Below are positions 17,858-27,900 of a stretch of 59,794 nucleotides of DNA, in pieces. The notes under the pieces are model-generated. The model saw only the letters and a list, made by a program, of their open reading frames with translations. It searched no databases and was not told the DNA's origin. The stretch is from assembly GCF_042649685.1 (NCBI RefSeq), contig NZ_JBHRZT010000069.1, positions 1-59,794 of the forward strand. Direction: 5' to 3'. The translations under genes were made by a program, and so were the position numbers. This DNA comes from Bacillus_BA songklensis (lineage in GTDB: Bacteria > Bacillota > Bacilli > Bacillales > Bacillaceae_H). Position 1 is the first letter of the stretch. Every line of letters starts with the position of its first letter.

Positions 17858-17885
17858 GTGGGAGGGTATACCCCTATTACCACAT
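17858..17885 (+). promoter_or_regulatory. L1-binding-site mimic in the rplK leader
   Basis: GTGGGAGG, a TATA-containing loop, CC and then TTACCACAT can pair as GUGG/CCAC and GG/CC. The two strands echo helix 76 of 23S rRNA (GGUGGGAGG ... AAAUACCACC), the L1-stalk binding site. A near-copy lies before rplA. L1 (RplA) is known in E. coli to repress its operon by binding such a mimic, so this is the likely autoregulatory site. Confidence 0.75.
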
Positions 17886-17909
17886 CACGGACTTAAGGAG
17901 GTGTGTCTC

Positions 17910-18335
17910 GTGGCTAAAAAAGTAATTAAAATGGTTAAATTACAAATCCCTGCTGGTAAAGCGAATCCAGCACCGCCAGTTGGTCCTGCGTTGGGTCAAG
18001 CAGGTGTGAACATCATGGGATTCTGTAAAGAATTTAACGCTCGCACAGCTGATCAAGCTGGTTTAATTATCCCTGTTGAAATTACGGTATTTGAAGACCG
18101 TTCATTTACATTTATTACGAAAACTCCTCCTGCTGCTGTATTACTTAAGAAAGCAGCTGGTATCGAGTCTGGTTCTGGTGAGCCAAATCGTAATAAAGTT
18201 GCAACAGTCAAGCGTGATAAAGTACGTGAGATTGCTGAAACAAAAATGCCTGACCTAAATGCTGCTAGCGTAGAAGCTGCTATGCGCATGGTTGAAGGTA
18301 CAGCGCGCAGCATGGGTATCGTAATCGAAGACTAA
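17910..18335 (+). CDS. rplK: 50S ribosomal protein L11
   Basis: L11 forms the GTPase-associated centre and is needed for RelA activation and the stringent response. The 141-aa protein has the full two-domain length, with KLQIPAGKANPAPPVGPALGQ (proline-rich N-domain) and the rRNA-binding C-domain. The GTG at 17910 is preferred: it is 6 bases from AAGGAGGTG and gives the standard length, while an in-frame GTG 9 bases upstream overlaps the SD. Cotranscribed with rplA. Confidence 0.97.
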   Translation: MAKKVIKMVKLQIPAGKANPAPPVGPALGQAGVNIMGFCKEFNARTADQAGLIIPVEITVFEDRSFTFITKTPPAAVLLKKAAGIESGSGEPNRNKVATVKRDKVREIAETKMPDLNAASVEAAMRMVEGTARSMGIVIED

Positions 18336-18359
18336 TCCCATGCATTGAACAGGTTGTTG

Positions 18360-18395
18360 AAGGTTGCGGGTAGGGAATGTCCAATTCGCAACCTT
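18360..18395 (+). other. Hairpin between rplK and rplA
   Basis: A perfect 9-bp stem AAGGTTGCG/CGCAACCTT (18360-18368 with 18387-18395) with an 18-base loop. There is no T-run, so it is not an intrinsic terminator. It sits just before the second L1-site motif and may protect or process the intercistronic RNA. Confidence 0.5.
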
Positions 18396-18400
18396 TATTC

Positions 18401-18428
18401 GTGGGAGGTTATTCCGCTAAAACCACAT
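18401..18428 (+). promoter_or_regulatory. L1-binding-site mimic in front of rplA
   Basis: Same 28-base design as the site before rplK, identical at 23 of 28 positions, with GTGGGAGG and ACCACAT at its ends and the GTGG/CCAC and GG/CC pairs kept. All five differences lie in the interior. It ends 16 bases before the rplA ATG, overlapping the translation-initiation region, suggesting direct translational repression by L1. Confidence 0.72.
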
Positions 18429-18444
18429 AAGGAGGAATTTTAAA

Positions 18445-19146
18445 ATGGCTAAAAGAGGTAAAAAGTACGTAGAAGCTACTAAATTAGTAGATCGTACTCA
18501 AGCTTATTCAGTTGAAGAAGCTATTGAATTAGTAAAGAAAACAAATACTGCAAAATTTGATGCGACTGTAGAAGTTGCTTTCCGTCTAGGTGTAGATCCT
18601 AAGAAAGCAGACCAACAAATCCGCGGTGCAGTTGTATTACCACATGGTACTGGTAAAGTACAACGTGTATTAGTATTCGCTAAAGGTGAAAAAGCAAAAG
18701 AAGCTGAAGCTGCTGGAGCTGACTATGTTGGTGATGCGGACTACATCAACAAAATCCAACAAGGTTGGTTCGAGTTCGATGTAATCGTAGCTACACCTGA
18801 CATGATGGGTGAAGTTGGTAAACTAGGTCGTGTATTAGGTCCTAAAGGCTTAATGCCAAACCCTAAAACTGGTACAGTTACTTTCGATGTGACAAAAGCT
18901 GTGAACGAAATCAAAGCTGGTAAAGTTGAATACCGCGTTGATAAAGCTGGTAACATCCATGTACCAATCGGCAAGGTTTCTTTCGACAATGAAAAATTAG
19001 TTGAAAACTTCGTAACTATCTATGAAACAATGGTAAAAGTAAAACCATCGGCTGCTAAAGGTACTTATATGAAGAATGTAGCAGTCACTTCTACGATGGG
19101 CCCTGGTATCAAAGTTGATCCAGCTACTTTTGTTGTAAAAGCTTAA
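18445..19146 (+). CDS. rplA: 50S ribosomal protein L1
   Basis: L1 builds the mobile L1 stalk, which helps release deacylated tRNA from the E site, and is a translational repressor of its own mRNA in bacteria studied. The 233-aa protein has the normal length with GRVLGPKGLMPNPKTGTV and VEYRVDKAGNIHVPIGKVSF. It has a strong AAGGAGG SD and follows a predicted L1 target, fitting autoregulation. Confidence 0.98.
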   Translation: MAKRGKKYVEATKLVDRTQAYSVEEAIELVKKTNTAKFDATVEVAFRLGVDPKKADQQIRGAVVLPHGTGKVQRVLVFAKGEKAKEAEAAGADYVGDADYINKIQQGWFEFDVIVATPDMMGEVGKLGRVLGPKGLMPNPKTGTVTFDVTKAVNEIKAGKVEYRVDKAGNIHVPIGKVSFDNEKLVENFVTIYETMVKVKPSAAKGTYMKNVAVTSTMGPGIKVDPATFVVKA

Positions 19147-19167
19147 TTTTTTTGATGAAATTTCCAA

Positions 19168-19196
19168 TTGACTTTGATTGAGTCGTTGGTTATAAT
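19168..19196 (+). promoter_or_regulatory. Sigma-A promoter of rplJ-rplL
   Basis: TTGACT-N17-TATAAT, 22 bases after the rplA stop. It starts the transcript that contains the L10 leader. Confidence 0.85.
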
Positions 19197-19204
19197 AAAT
19201 TTTG

Positions 19205-19345
19205 TTGTTTAAATATAGAATTTATTTGTACCGTAGACAGTAGGTGCCTTAAAGGCTTAATTTCCTACCGAGGTGTATTATAGAAAGCATTTGTGTGTTT
19301 TGTATGCTTATAATACCTCCATGTCTACCATGGAGGTTTTTGTTT
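19205..19345 (+). promoter_or_regulatory. Ribosomal protein L10 leader with attenuator terminator
   Basis: The leader contains ACCGTAGACAGTAGGTGCC and the pairing partner TTCCTACCGAGGTG, the conserved core of the Firmicutes L10 leader. It ends in a terminator: ACCTCCATG/CATGGAGGT (19315-19323 with 19329-19337) plus TTTTTG. L10(L12)4 binding to the leader is expected to favour termination, giving feedback on rplJ-rplL. Confidence 0.88.
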
Positions 19346-19400
19346 GCATTACACCTTGTTGATACGAGTGTACGGAACGAAATCTACAGGAGGTGTAACA

Positions 19401-19901
19401 ATGAGCAAAGCAGTTGAAGCTAAAAAACAAGTAGTATCTGAAATCGCTTCTAAATTACGTGAAAGCAAATCAACAGTTGTTGTTGACTACCGTGGTTTAA
19501 CGGTTGCGCAAGTAACTGAACTTCGTAAATCTTTACGTGAAGCCGGCGTTGAGTTCAAAGTTTACAAAAACACTTTAACTCGTCGTGCTGCTGAAGAAGC
19601 AGAATTAACAGGTTTAAATGAACACTTAACAGGACCGAATGCGATCGCATTCAGTACTGAAGATGTAATCGCTCCTGCGAAAGTATTAAACGATTTTGCC
19701 AAAAAGAATGAAGCATTAGAAATCAAAGCTGGTGTTATCGAAGGTAACATTGCGACTGTGGAAGAGGTTAAAGCTCTTGCTGAACTTCCATCTCGCGAAG
19801 GCTTACTTTCAATGTTGCTTAGCGTTCTTCAGGCTCCAATCCGCAACCTTGCACTTGCTGCAAAAGCTGTTGCTGATCAAAAGGAAGAGCAAGGCGCTTA
19901 A
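19401..19901 (+). CDS. rplJ: 50S ribosomal protein L10
   Basis: L10 anchors L12 dimers to the ribosome at the stalk base. The 166-aa protein begins MSKAVEAKKQVVSEIASKL, with the rRNA-binding STVVVDYRGLTVAQVTELR region and C-terminal helix for L12. The ATG at 19401 follows ACAGGAGGTG; upstream in-frame codons are part of the leader terminator and were discarded. Regulated by the L10 leader. Confidence 0.97.
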   Translation: MSKAVEAKKQVVSEIASKLRESKSTVVVDYRGLTVAQVTELRKSLREAGVEFKVYKNTLTRRAAEEAELTGLNEHLTGPNAIAFSTEDVIAPAKVLNDFAKKNEALEIKAGVIEGNIATVEEVKALAELPSREGLLSMLLSVLQAPIRNLALAAKAVADQKEEQGA

Positions 19902-19957
19902 TTTAGAATTTAAACCTATCTCAATATAACCAAAGGAAAAATAAGGAGGATATTAAA

Positions 19958-20323
19958 ATGACTAAAGAACAAATCATTGAAGCGGTTAAAAATATGACTG
20001 TTTTAGAACTTAACGACTTAGTAAAAGCTATCGAAGAAGAGTTTGGTGTAACTGCAGCTGCTCCTGTAGCTGTTATGGGTGGCGCTGCTGGTGGCGAAGC
20101 TGCTGCTGAGAAAACTGAATTTGATGTAGTACTTGCTAGCGCTGGTGCTCAAAAAATTAAAGTTATCAAAGTTGTTCGCGAAATCACTGGTCTTGGCTTA
20201 AAAGAAGCTAAAGAATTAGTTGACAACACACCAAAAGCTCTTAAAGAAGGCGTTTCTAAAGAAGAAGCTGAAGAAATGAAAGCTAAACTTGAAGAAGTTG
20301 GCGCTTCTGTAGAAGTTAAGTAA
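19958..20323 (+). CDS. rplL: 50S ribosomal protein L7/L12
   Basis: L12 dimers recruit and activate translational GTPases. The 121-aa protein has the N-terminal dimerization helices (to ~30), an Ala/Gly-rich hinge (about 31-52) and the globular C-domain with KIKVIKVVREITGLGLKEAK. The SD TAAGGAGG is excellent, fitting the need for more L12 than L10. A strong terminator follows. Confidence 0.98.
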   Translation: MTKEQIIEAVKNMTVLELNDLVKAIEEEFGVTAAAPVAVMGGAAGGEAAAEKTEFDVVLASAGAQKIKVIKVVREITGLGLKEAKELVDNTPKALKEGVSKEEAEEMKAKLEEVGASVEVK

Positions 20324-20339
20324 TTTCTTTTTAATCCTT

Positions 20340-20371
20340 AAAAAGCCCGCTTATCATAAGCGGGCTTTTTT
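20340..20371 (+). terminator. Terminator after rplL
   Basis: A 14-bp perfect stem (20340-20353 with 20357-20370) with a 3-base loop, GCCCGC core and T-run. Confidence 0.95.
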
Positions 20372-20445
20372 GCTTTCTGTAGGTAATGAGGTTTATACTA
20401 AATAAACAGGCTAGTATGAGATAGGAAAGAAGGAGGATGGTGACG

Positions 20446-21051
20446 TTGACGGAACATTACTATTCGCATCAGCCGTCTGTGGCAAGTGATCGTCAAACAT
20501 GGAATTTCACGCTGCGTGGGAATAAGTTGCTGTTTACAACTGATCAAGGAGTGTTCTCTAAAAGAGAAGTGGATTTTGGATCGAGAGTGTTAATCGAGGA
20601 ATTTGTTTTTCCTGATGTGGAAGGACCAATTTTAGATGTAGGGTGCGGCTACGGTCCAATTGGTTTATCGTTGGCCAAAGAACGCTCTTCTATATGGGTA
20701 AACATGATAGATGTAAATGAAAGGGCGATTGAGCTGGCGAAGCTGAATGCACAGCGTAATGGAATCACTAATGTACATATTTTTAAAAGTGATTGTTACA
20801 GTGCTTTAAAGCCGGAGAACCAGTATGCTGCCATCCTGACAAATCCTCCGATTCGAGCCGGGAAGAAAGTAGTTCATGCGATTTTGGAGGGAGCGGTTCA
20901 ACATCTATTGCCAAATGGAGAGCTATGGGTTGTCATTCAAAAAAAACAGGGAGCTCCTTCTGCTTTGGAAAAATTAGAGGGATTGTTTGCTGAAGTTGAG
21001 GTAGTAGAGAAGAAGAAAGGATATTACATAATCCGTGCAAAAAAATCTTGA
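20446..21051 (+). CDS. ybxB: RsmC/UPF0099-like class I methyltransferase YbxB
   Basis: A SAM-dependent methyltransferase of the RsmC type, which acts on 16S rRNA guanosine in E. coli; the Bacillus substrate is not proven. Motif I is DVGCGYGPIGLSLA and the catalytic NPP motif is TNPPIRAGKKVVH. The TTG start at 20446 aligns with MSEHYYS-type family N-termini and is 9 bases from GAAGGAGG; the ATG at 20437 abuts the SD and GTG at 20440 is only 3 bases away. Length 201 aa. Confidence 0.88.
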   Translation: MTEHYYSHQPSVASDRQTWNFTLRGNKLLFTTDQGVFSKREVDFGSRVLIEEFVFPDVEGPILDVGCGYGPIGLSLAKERSSIWVNMIDVNERAIELAKLNAQRNGITNVHIFKSDCYSALKPENQYAAILTNPPIRAGKKVVHAILEGAVQHLLPNGELWVVIQKKQGAPSALEKLEGLFAEVEVVEKKKGYYIIRAKKS

Positions 21052-21076
21052 CTGCCTAATCTCGTTGTGGTAGCAT
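21048..21076 (+). promoter_or_regulatory. Candidate promoter of rpoB-rpoC
   Basis: TTGACT-N17-TAGCAT overlapping the ybxB stop. It leaves a ~220-base AT-rich leader before rpoB that contains no ORF and a 10-bp AT-rich perfect hairpin, TAATAAACAT/ATGTTTATTA (21229-21238 with 21243-21252). A second TATAAT at 21131-21136 has no good -35. Confidence 0.5.
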
Positions 21077-21302
21077 TATAAAATGCCAATATGTCATTAT
21101 TCTATATAGGCTTTTATTGTACATAAAATGTATAATTTTGGTTTGTATGGAAATGCTAATAAAATCAATAGTTCGTTTTTGGAAAGTCGTGGTTTTCTAT
21201 TTAAAGAAGCCATTTTTCTTTTGTTTAATAATAAACATGCTTATGTTTATTATGAATGTTTAAGTCTTTCAACAATAACGCTTTATTTGAGGGGTGAATG
21301 AG

Positions 21303-24300
21303 TTGACAGGTCAACTAGTTCAGTATGGACGCCACCGCCAACGAAGAAGTTATGCTCGCATTAGCGAAGTATTGGAATTACCAAACCTTATTGAAATTCA
21401 AACCTCTTCATATCAATGGTTTCTTGATGAGGGTCTTAGAGAAATGTTCCAAGACATTTCTCCGATTGAAGACTTTACAGGAAATTTATCACTTGAATTC
21501 ATTGATTACAGCTTAGGCGAACCGAAATACTCTGTAGAAGAATCAAAAGAGCGAGATGTAACATATGCGGCGCCTCTTCGTGTAAAAGTGCGCCTAATTA
21601 ATAAGGAAACAGGGGAAGTAAAAGACCAGGATGTATTCATGGGCGACTTCCCGCTTATGACAGAAACAGGTACGTTTGTCATCAATGGTGCTGAACGTGT
21701 TATTGTTTCCCAGCTAGTTCGCTCACCAAGTGTGTATTACAGTGGAAAAATTGATAAAAACGGTAAAAAGGGATATACTGCTACAGTTATTCCGAATCGT
21801 GGAGCTTGGTTAGAGTATGAAACAGATGCGAAAGATGTAGTATATGTTCGTATCGACCGTACTCGTAAACTTCCAGTTACCGTGTTGCTTCGTGCTCTTG
21901 GTTTTGGGTCTGATCAGGAAATCATCGATTTAATTGGTGATAATGAATACTTACGCAACACTCTTGAAAAAGATAATACAGAAAGCACAGAGAAAGCGTT
22001 GTTGGAAATTTATGAGCGTTTACGCCCGGGAGAGCCTCCGACGGTTGAAAATGCTAAAACGCTTTTAATCTCACGTTTCTTTGACCCAAAACGCTACGAT
22101 TTAGCGAATGTAGGTCGTTATAAAATCAATAAAAAACTTCACATTAAACACCGTCTGTTTAATCAAAGACTAGCCGAAACGCTAGTAGACCCAGAGACAG
22201 GTGAAATCATTGCAGAAAAAGGTACGATCATTGATCGTCGTACATTAGATCGTATCTTGCCGATGATTGAAAGTGGTGTGAACTTCAAAACTTATAATCC
22301 GGCTAGCGGGGTAGTAGAAGAAGATATCACACTTCAGTCCATCAAAATCTACGCTCCAAACGATCCAGATGGCGAAAAGGTTATTAATGTTTTAGGAAAT
22401 GCCTATGTAATAGAGGAAGTTAAAAATATTACACCAGCTGATATTCTAGCTTCGATTAGTTATTTCTTTAACCTTTTACATCAAGTAGGTGACACAGATG
22501 ATATTGACCATTTAGGTAACCGTCGTCTGCGTTCAGTTGGTGAGTTATTACAAAATCAGTTCCGTATCGGCTTGTCGCGTATGGAGCGTGTAGTGCGTGA
22601 AAGAATGTCAATTCAGGACACAAACACGATCACACCGCAACAACTCATTAACATTCGTCCGGTTATTGCGGCAATTAAAGAGTTCTTTGGAAGCTCTCAG
22701 TTGTCCCAATTCATGGATCAAACAAATCCATTAGCAGAATTAACGCATAAGCGTCGTTTATCTGCATTAGGTCCTGGTGGTTTAACACGTGAGCGCGCAG
22801 GCTTTGAAGTGCGTGACGTTCACTATTCTCACTATGGACGCATGTGTCCGATTGAGACTCCAGAGGGTCCGAACATTGGATTAATCAACTCGTTATCTTC
22901 GTTTGCGAAAGTAAATAAATTCGGATTCATCGAAACGCCTTATCGTCGTGTTGACCCGGAGACAGGTAAAGTTACGGATCGAATTGATTACTTAACAGCT
23001 GATGAAGAAGATAACTATGTAGTAGCACAAGCGAATGTCCGTTTAGATGAAGACGGCTCATTCTTAGATGAAGACATCGTAGCGCGTTTCCGCGGTGAAA
23101 ATACTGTTGTTAAACGTGAGCGTGTTGACTATATGGATGTATCTCCTAAACAAGTTGTATCGGCTGCGACAGCATGTATTCCGTTCTTAGAGAACGATGA
23201 CTCCAACCGTGCATTAATGGGAGCGAACATGCAGCGTCAAGCAGTACCTTTATTAAAGCCTGAGGCACCAGTCGTTGGTACAGGTATGGAGTATGTATCA
23301 GCAAAAGACTCTGGTGCAGCCGTTATTTGTAAATATCCTGGTATTGTTGAACGGGTTGAAGCGAAACAAGTCTGGGTAAGACGTTATGAAGAGGTAGACG
23401 GCCAGAAGGTAAAAGGTAACTTAGATAAGTACAACTTATTAAAATTTATTCGTTCAAACCAAGGTACTTGCTATAATCAACGCCCAATCGTTTCTGTTGG
23501 AGACGAAGTAGTAAAAGGTGAAATCTTAGCTGATGGCCCATCTATGGAGTTAGGTGAACTGGCTTTAGGTCGAAACGTTCTTGTAGCGTTCATGACTTGG
23601 GACGGATATAACTACGAAGATGCGATCATTATGAGTGAACGTCTTGTAAAAGATGATGTATATACTTCAATTCATATTGAAGAATACGAGTCTGAATCTC
23701 GTGACACAAAATTAGGACCGGAAGAAATTACGCGTGATATCCCGAATGTAGGTGAAGATGCACTGCGTAATCTAGATGAGCGCGGAATTGTTCGCGTCGG
23801 TGCTGAAGTAAAAGACGGCGACCTTCTTGTAGGGAAAGTAACGCCAAAAGGAGTTACAGAGCTAACAGCTGAAGAACGTTTATTACATGCGATCTTCGGT
23901 GAGAAAGCAAGAGAAGTTCGTGATACATCTCTTCGTGTACCTCACGGTGGTGGCGGTATTGTTCTTGATGTCAAGGTCTTCAATCGTGAAGATGGCGATG
24001 AACTGCCACCTGGTGTAAACCAACTCGTTCGTGTATACATTGTACAGAAACGTAAAATCCATGAAGGTGACAAGATGGCGGGACGCCATGGTAACAAAGG
24101 TGTTATCTCTCGTATTTTACCTGAAGAAGACATGCCTTATCTGCCGGACGGCACTCCTGTTGATATCATGTTGAACCCATTAGGGGTACCTTCACGTATG
24201 AACATCGGTCAGGTATTAGAGTTGCACTTAGGTATGGCTGCCCGTAGGCTGGGAATTCATGTAGCTACTCCTGTATTTGATGGTGCCCGTGAAGAAGATG

Positions 24301-24869
24301 TATGGGCGACGATTGAAGAAGCCGGCATGTCTCGTGATGCAAAGACAGTCCTTTATGATGGACGTACTGGTGAACCGTTCGACAACCGTGTATCTGTAGG
24401 TGTCATGTATATGATCAAACTTGCGCACATGGTTGACGATAAACTCCATGCACGTTCAACAGGCCCTTACTCGCTTGTAACGCAACAACCACTTGGAGGT
24501 AAGGCTCAATTTGGCGGCCAGCGTTTCGGTGAGATGGAGGTTTGGGCGCTTGAGGCATACGGTGCCGCTTATACATTACAAGAAATCTTAACAGTGAAAT
24601 CCGATGACGTTGTAGGGCGTGTGAAAACATACGAAGCGATTGTCAAAGGTGAAAACGTACCTGAACCAGGTATACCTGAGTCATTCAAAGTATTAATTAA
24701 AGAGCTTCAAAGTTTGGGTATGGATGTTAAGATGTTATCAAGCAATGAAGAAGAAATCGAAATTACTGATATGGATGATGATCATGATCAGTCAACTGAC
24801 AGCATCATGATCGATTCTGAAAGGGAGTCTGTTGCAGAAGAGCAAAAAGCCCCTGTCATAAAAGAGTAA
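21303..24869 (+). CDS. rpoB: DNA-directed RNA polymerase subunit beta
   Basis: RpoB forms one side of the RNA polymerase active-site cleft. The 1188-aa protein is full length; the rifampicin pocket reads SSQLSQFMDQTNPLAELTHK with RRLSALGPGG, the drug-sensitive wild-type residues. The C-terminus ends in an acidic variable tail. TTG at 21303 (MTGQLVQYG) is chosen by family alignment and spacing from GAGGGGTGA; a GTG 9 bases upstream lies within the SD. Cotranscribed with rpoC. Confidence 0.97.
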   Translation: MTGQLVQYGRHRQRRSYARISEVLELPNLIEIQTSSYQWFLDEGLREMFQDISPIEDFTGNLSLEFIDYSLGEPKYSVEESKERDVTYAAPLRVKVRLINKETGEVKDQDVFMGDFPLMTETGTFVINGAERVIVSQLVRSPSVYYSGKIDKNGKKGYTATVIPNRGAWLEYETDAKDVVYVRIDRTRKLPVTVLLRALGFGSDQEIIDLIGDNEYLRNTLEKDNTESTEKALLEIYERLRPGEPPTVENAKTLLISRFFDPKRYDLANVGRYKINKKLHIKHRLFNQRLAETLVDPETGEIIAEKGTIIDRRTLDRILPMIESGVNFKTYNPASGVVEEDITLQSIKIYAPNDPDGEKVINVLGNAYVIEEVKNITPADILASISYFFNLLHQVGDTDDIDHLGNRRLRSVGELLQNQFRIGLSRMERVVRERMSIQDTNTITPQQLINIRPVIAAIKEFFGSSQLSQFMDQTNPLAELTHKRRLSALGPGGLTRERAGFEVRDVHYSHYGRMCPIETPEGPNIGLINSLSSFAKVNKFGFIETPYRRVDPETGKVTDRIDYLTADEEDNYVVAQANVRLDEDGSFLDEDIVARFRGENTVVKRERVDYMDVSPKQVVSAATACIPFLENDDSNRALMGANMQRQAVPLLKPEAPVVGTGMEYVSAKDSGAAVICKYPGIVERVEAKQVWVRRYEEVDGQKVKGNLDKYNLLKFIRSNQGTCYNQRPIVSVGDEVVKGEILADGPSMELGELALGRNVLVAFMTWDGYNYEDAIIMSERLVKDDVYTSIHIEEYESESRDTKLGPEEITRDIPNVGEDALRNLDERGIVRVGAEVKDGDLLVGKVTPKGVTELTAEERLLHAIFGEKAREVRDTSLRVPHGGGGIVLDVKVFNREDGDELPPGVNQLVRVYIVQKRKIHEGDKMAGRHGNKGVISRILPEEDMPYLPDGTPVDIMLNPLGVPSRMNIGQVLELHLGMAARRLGIHVATPVFDGAREEDVWATIEEAGMSRDAKTVLYDGRTGEPFDNRVSVGVMYMIKLAHMVDDKLHARSTGPYSLVTQQPLGGKAQFGGQRFGEMEVWALEAYGAAYTLQEILTVKSDDVVGRVKTYEAIVKGENVPEPGIPESFKVLIKELQSLGMDVKMLSSNEEEIEITDMDDDHDQSTDSIMIDSERESVAEEQKAPVIKE

Positions 24870-24932
24870 TTTACGCCAAGCGATTTTACGATATAAGGGA
24901 AAAACCTGGAGACTAAAAGGGAGGTAGGCCCC

Positions 24933-27900
24933 TTGCTAGATGTAAATAACTTTGAGTATATGAAAATTGGTCTTGCTTCACCTGATAAAATCCGTTCTTG
25001 GTCTTACGGTGAGGTTAAAAAGCCAGAAACAATCAACTACCGTACTTTAAAACCAGAAAAAGACGGATTGTTCTGTGAGCGTATTTTCGGTCCGCAAAAA
25101 GATTGGGAATGTCATTGTGGTAAATATAAACGTGTACGTTATAAAGGTGTGGTGTGTGACCGTTGTGGTGTAGAGGTTACACGTGCTAAAGTACGTCGTG
25201 AGCGTATGGGACATATCGAATTAGCTGCACCTGTCTCTCACATTTGGTATTTCAAAGGTATCCCTAGCCGCATGGGACTTGTCTTAGACATGTCCCCTCG
25301 CGCGCTGGAAGAGATTATCTACTTTGCTTCCTATGTAGTGACAGATACAGGTGATACACCGCTTGAAAAGAAACAATTACTTTCTGAAAAAGAATATCGT
25401 GCATATCGTGAGAAATACGGTCAAACATTCCAAGCTTCTATGGGAGCTGAAGCTGTTAAAAAGCTTCTTCAAGATATCGACCTTGAAAAAGAAGTTGATA
25501 CGTTAAAAGAAGAGCTGAAAACAGCTCAAGGTCAACGTCGTACTCGTGCGATTAAACGTTTGGAAGTATTAGAGGCATTCCGTAACTCTGGAAATGAGCC
25601 TTCATGGATGATTCTAGATGTATTACCGGTTATCCCGCCTGAACTACGCCCGATGGTACAGCTTGACGGCGGACGCTTCGCTACTTCTGATTTAAATGAT
25701 TTATATCGCCGTGTTATCAACCGTAACAATCGTTTAAAACGTCTTCTTGACCTTGGAGCACCAAGCATCATCGTTCAAAACGAAAAGCGTATGCTTCAAG
25801 AAGCAGTTGATGCTTTAATCGACAATGGTCGTCGCGGCCGTCCTGTTACAGGACCAGGTAACCGCCCATTAAAATCACTTTCTCATATGTTAAAAGGTAA
25901 GCAAGGACGTTTCCGTCAAAACCTTTTAGGTAAACGTGTTGACTACTCTGGCCGTTCAGTTATCGTCGTAGGTCCGAACTTAAAGATGTATCAATGTGGT
26001 TTACCGAAAGAAATGGCGTTAGAGCTTTTCAAACCTTTTGTGATGAAAGAATTGGTTGAACGTGGTTTAGCCCATAACATTAAGAGCGCGAAACGTAAAA
26101 TCGAACGTGTTCAGCCAGAAGTATGGGATGTTTTAGAGTCCGTTATCAGAGAACACCCGGTATTACTTAACCGTGCACCAACCCTTCATAGATTAGGTAT
26201 CCAAGCATTTGAACCTACTCTAGTAGAAGGACGTGCGATTCGTCTTCATCCGCTTGTATGTACAGCATACAACGCAGACTTTGACGGTGACCAAATGGCG
26301 GTTCACGTACCACTTTCTGCTGAAGCCCAAGCAGAAGCGCGTCTTTTAATGCTGGCGGCTCAAAACATCTTGAACCCGAAAGATGGAAAACCAGTTGTTA
26401 CACCTTCACAGGACATGGTATTAGGTAACTACTATTTAACATTAGAGCGTGAAGGTGCGGTTGGGGAAGGTATGGTCTTCAAAGATACAAATGAAGCCTT
26501 GCTTGCCTATCAAAATGGATATGTACATCTTCACACACGTGTAGCTGTACATGCAGGATCTCTTCATAATGAAACATTTACAGAAGAGCAAAACCAACAA
26601 TTATTGGTGACAACAGTAGGTAAATTAGTTTTTAATGAAATTTTACCGAAGTCATTCCCATATATTAATGAGCCGACTAAGCTAAACCTTGAAGTGAAAA
26701 CACCTGAAAAGTATTTCATTGATAAGGGTGCGGATGTTAAAGAGTTCATTAAAGGTCAACCAATCATTGATCCGTTCAAAAAGAAAATTCTTGGAAACAT
26801 CATTGCTGAGGTATTTAAACGCTTCAAAATCACTGAAACGTCTAAGATGCTTGACCGCATGAAAGATTTAGGATTTAAATACTCCACTAAAGCAGGTATT
26901 ACAGTTGGTGTAGCCGATATTGTGGTTTTAGGTGAGAAAGAACAAATCTTAAAGGAAGCCCAAGCAAAAGTAGATAATGTGTTAAAACAATTCAGACGCG
27001 GTTTAATTACGGAAGATGAGCGCTACGATCGCGTGATCGCCATCTGGAGTGCTGCAAAAGATACGATTCAAGGTAAATTAATGGAATCCTTAGACCGCCG
27101 TAACCCTATCTTCATGATGAGTGATTCTGGTGCCCGTGGTAACGCATCGAACTTCACTCAGCTTGCAGGTATGCGTGGTCTCATGGCCAACCCGGCTGGA
27201 CGAATCATTGAATTACCGATCAAATCAAGTTTCCGCGAAGGTTTAACGGTATTAGAGTACTTCATCTCTACACATGGTGCGCGTAAAGGTCTTGCTGATA
27301 CAGCTCTTAAAACAGCCGACTCAGGTTACCTTACTCGTCGTCTAGTAGACGTTGCCCAGGATGTCATTATCCGTGAAGATGATTGTGGTACAGACCGCGG
27401 ATTGCTTGTAGCATCTCTTAAAGACGGCACAGAGGTTATTGAACACCTTGAAGAGCGCTTAATTGGTCGTTATGCAAGAAAATCAGTGAGACATCCGGAG
27501 ACAAACGAAGTCTTTGTTCAAGAAAACGAATTGATCACAGAAGATACAGCCAAATTGATCGTAGATGCAGGTGTCGAAGAGGTATGGATTCGTTCCGCCT
27601 TTACATGTAACACCCGTCACGGTGTATGTAAAAAATGCTATGGCCGCAATTTAGCAACCGGTGCGGAAGTAGAAGTGGGTGAAGCGGTTGGTATCATCGC
27701 TGCTCAATCAATTGGTGAACCGGGTACACAGTTAACGATGCGTACATTCCACACTGGTGGGGTTGCCGGAGACGATATTACACAAGGTTTACCGCGTATC
27801 CAAGAGCTATTTGAAGCTCGTAATCCAAAAGGTCAAGCTGTTATCTCTGAGATTAACGGTACTGTTGCTTCTATTAATGAAGGCCGCGATCGCCAGCATG

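Noticed and set aside
19344..19400. N-terminal extension of L10
   Set aside because: Would start in the leader terminator stem and give a nonstandard protein; ATG 19401 has the SD.
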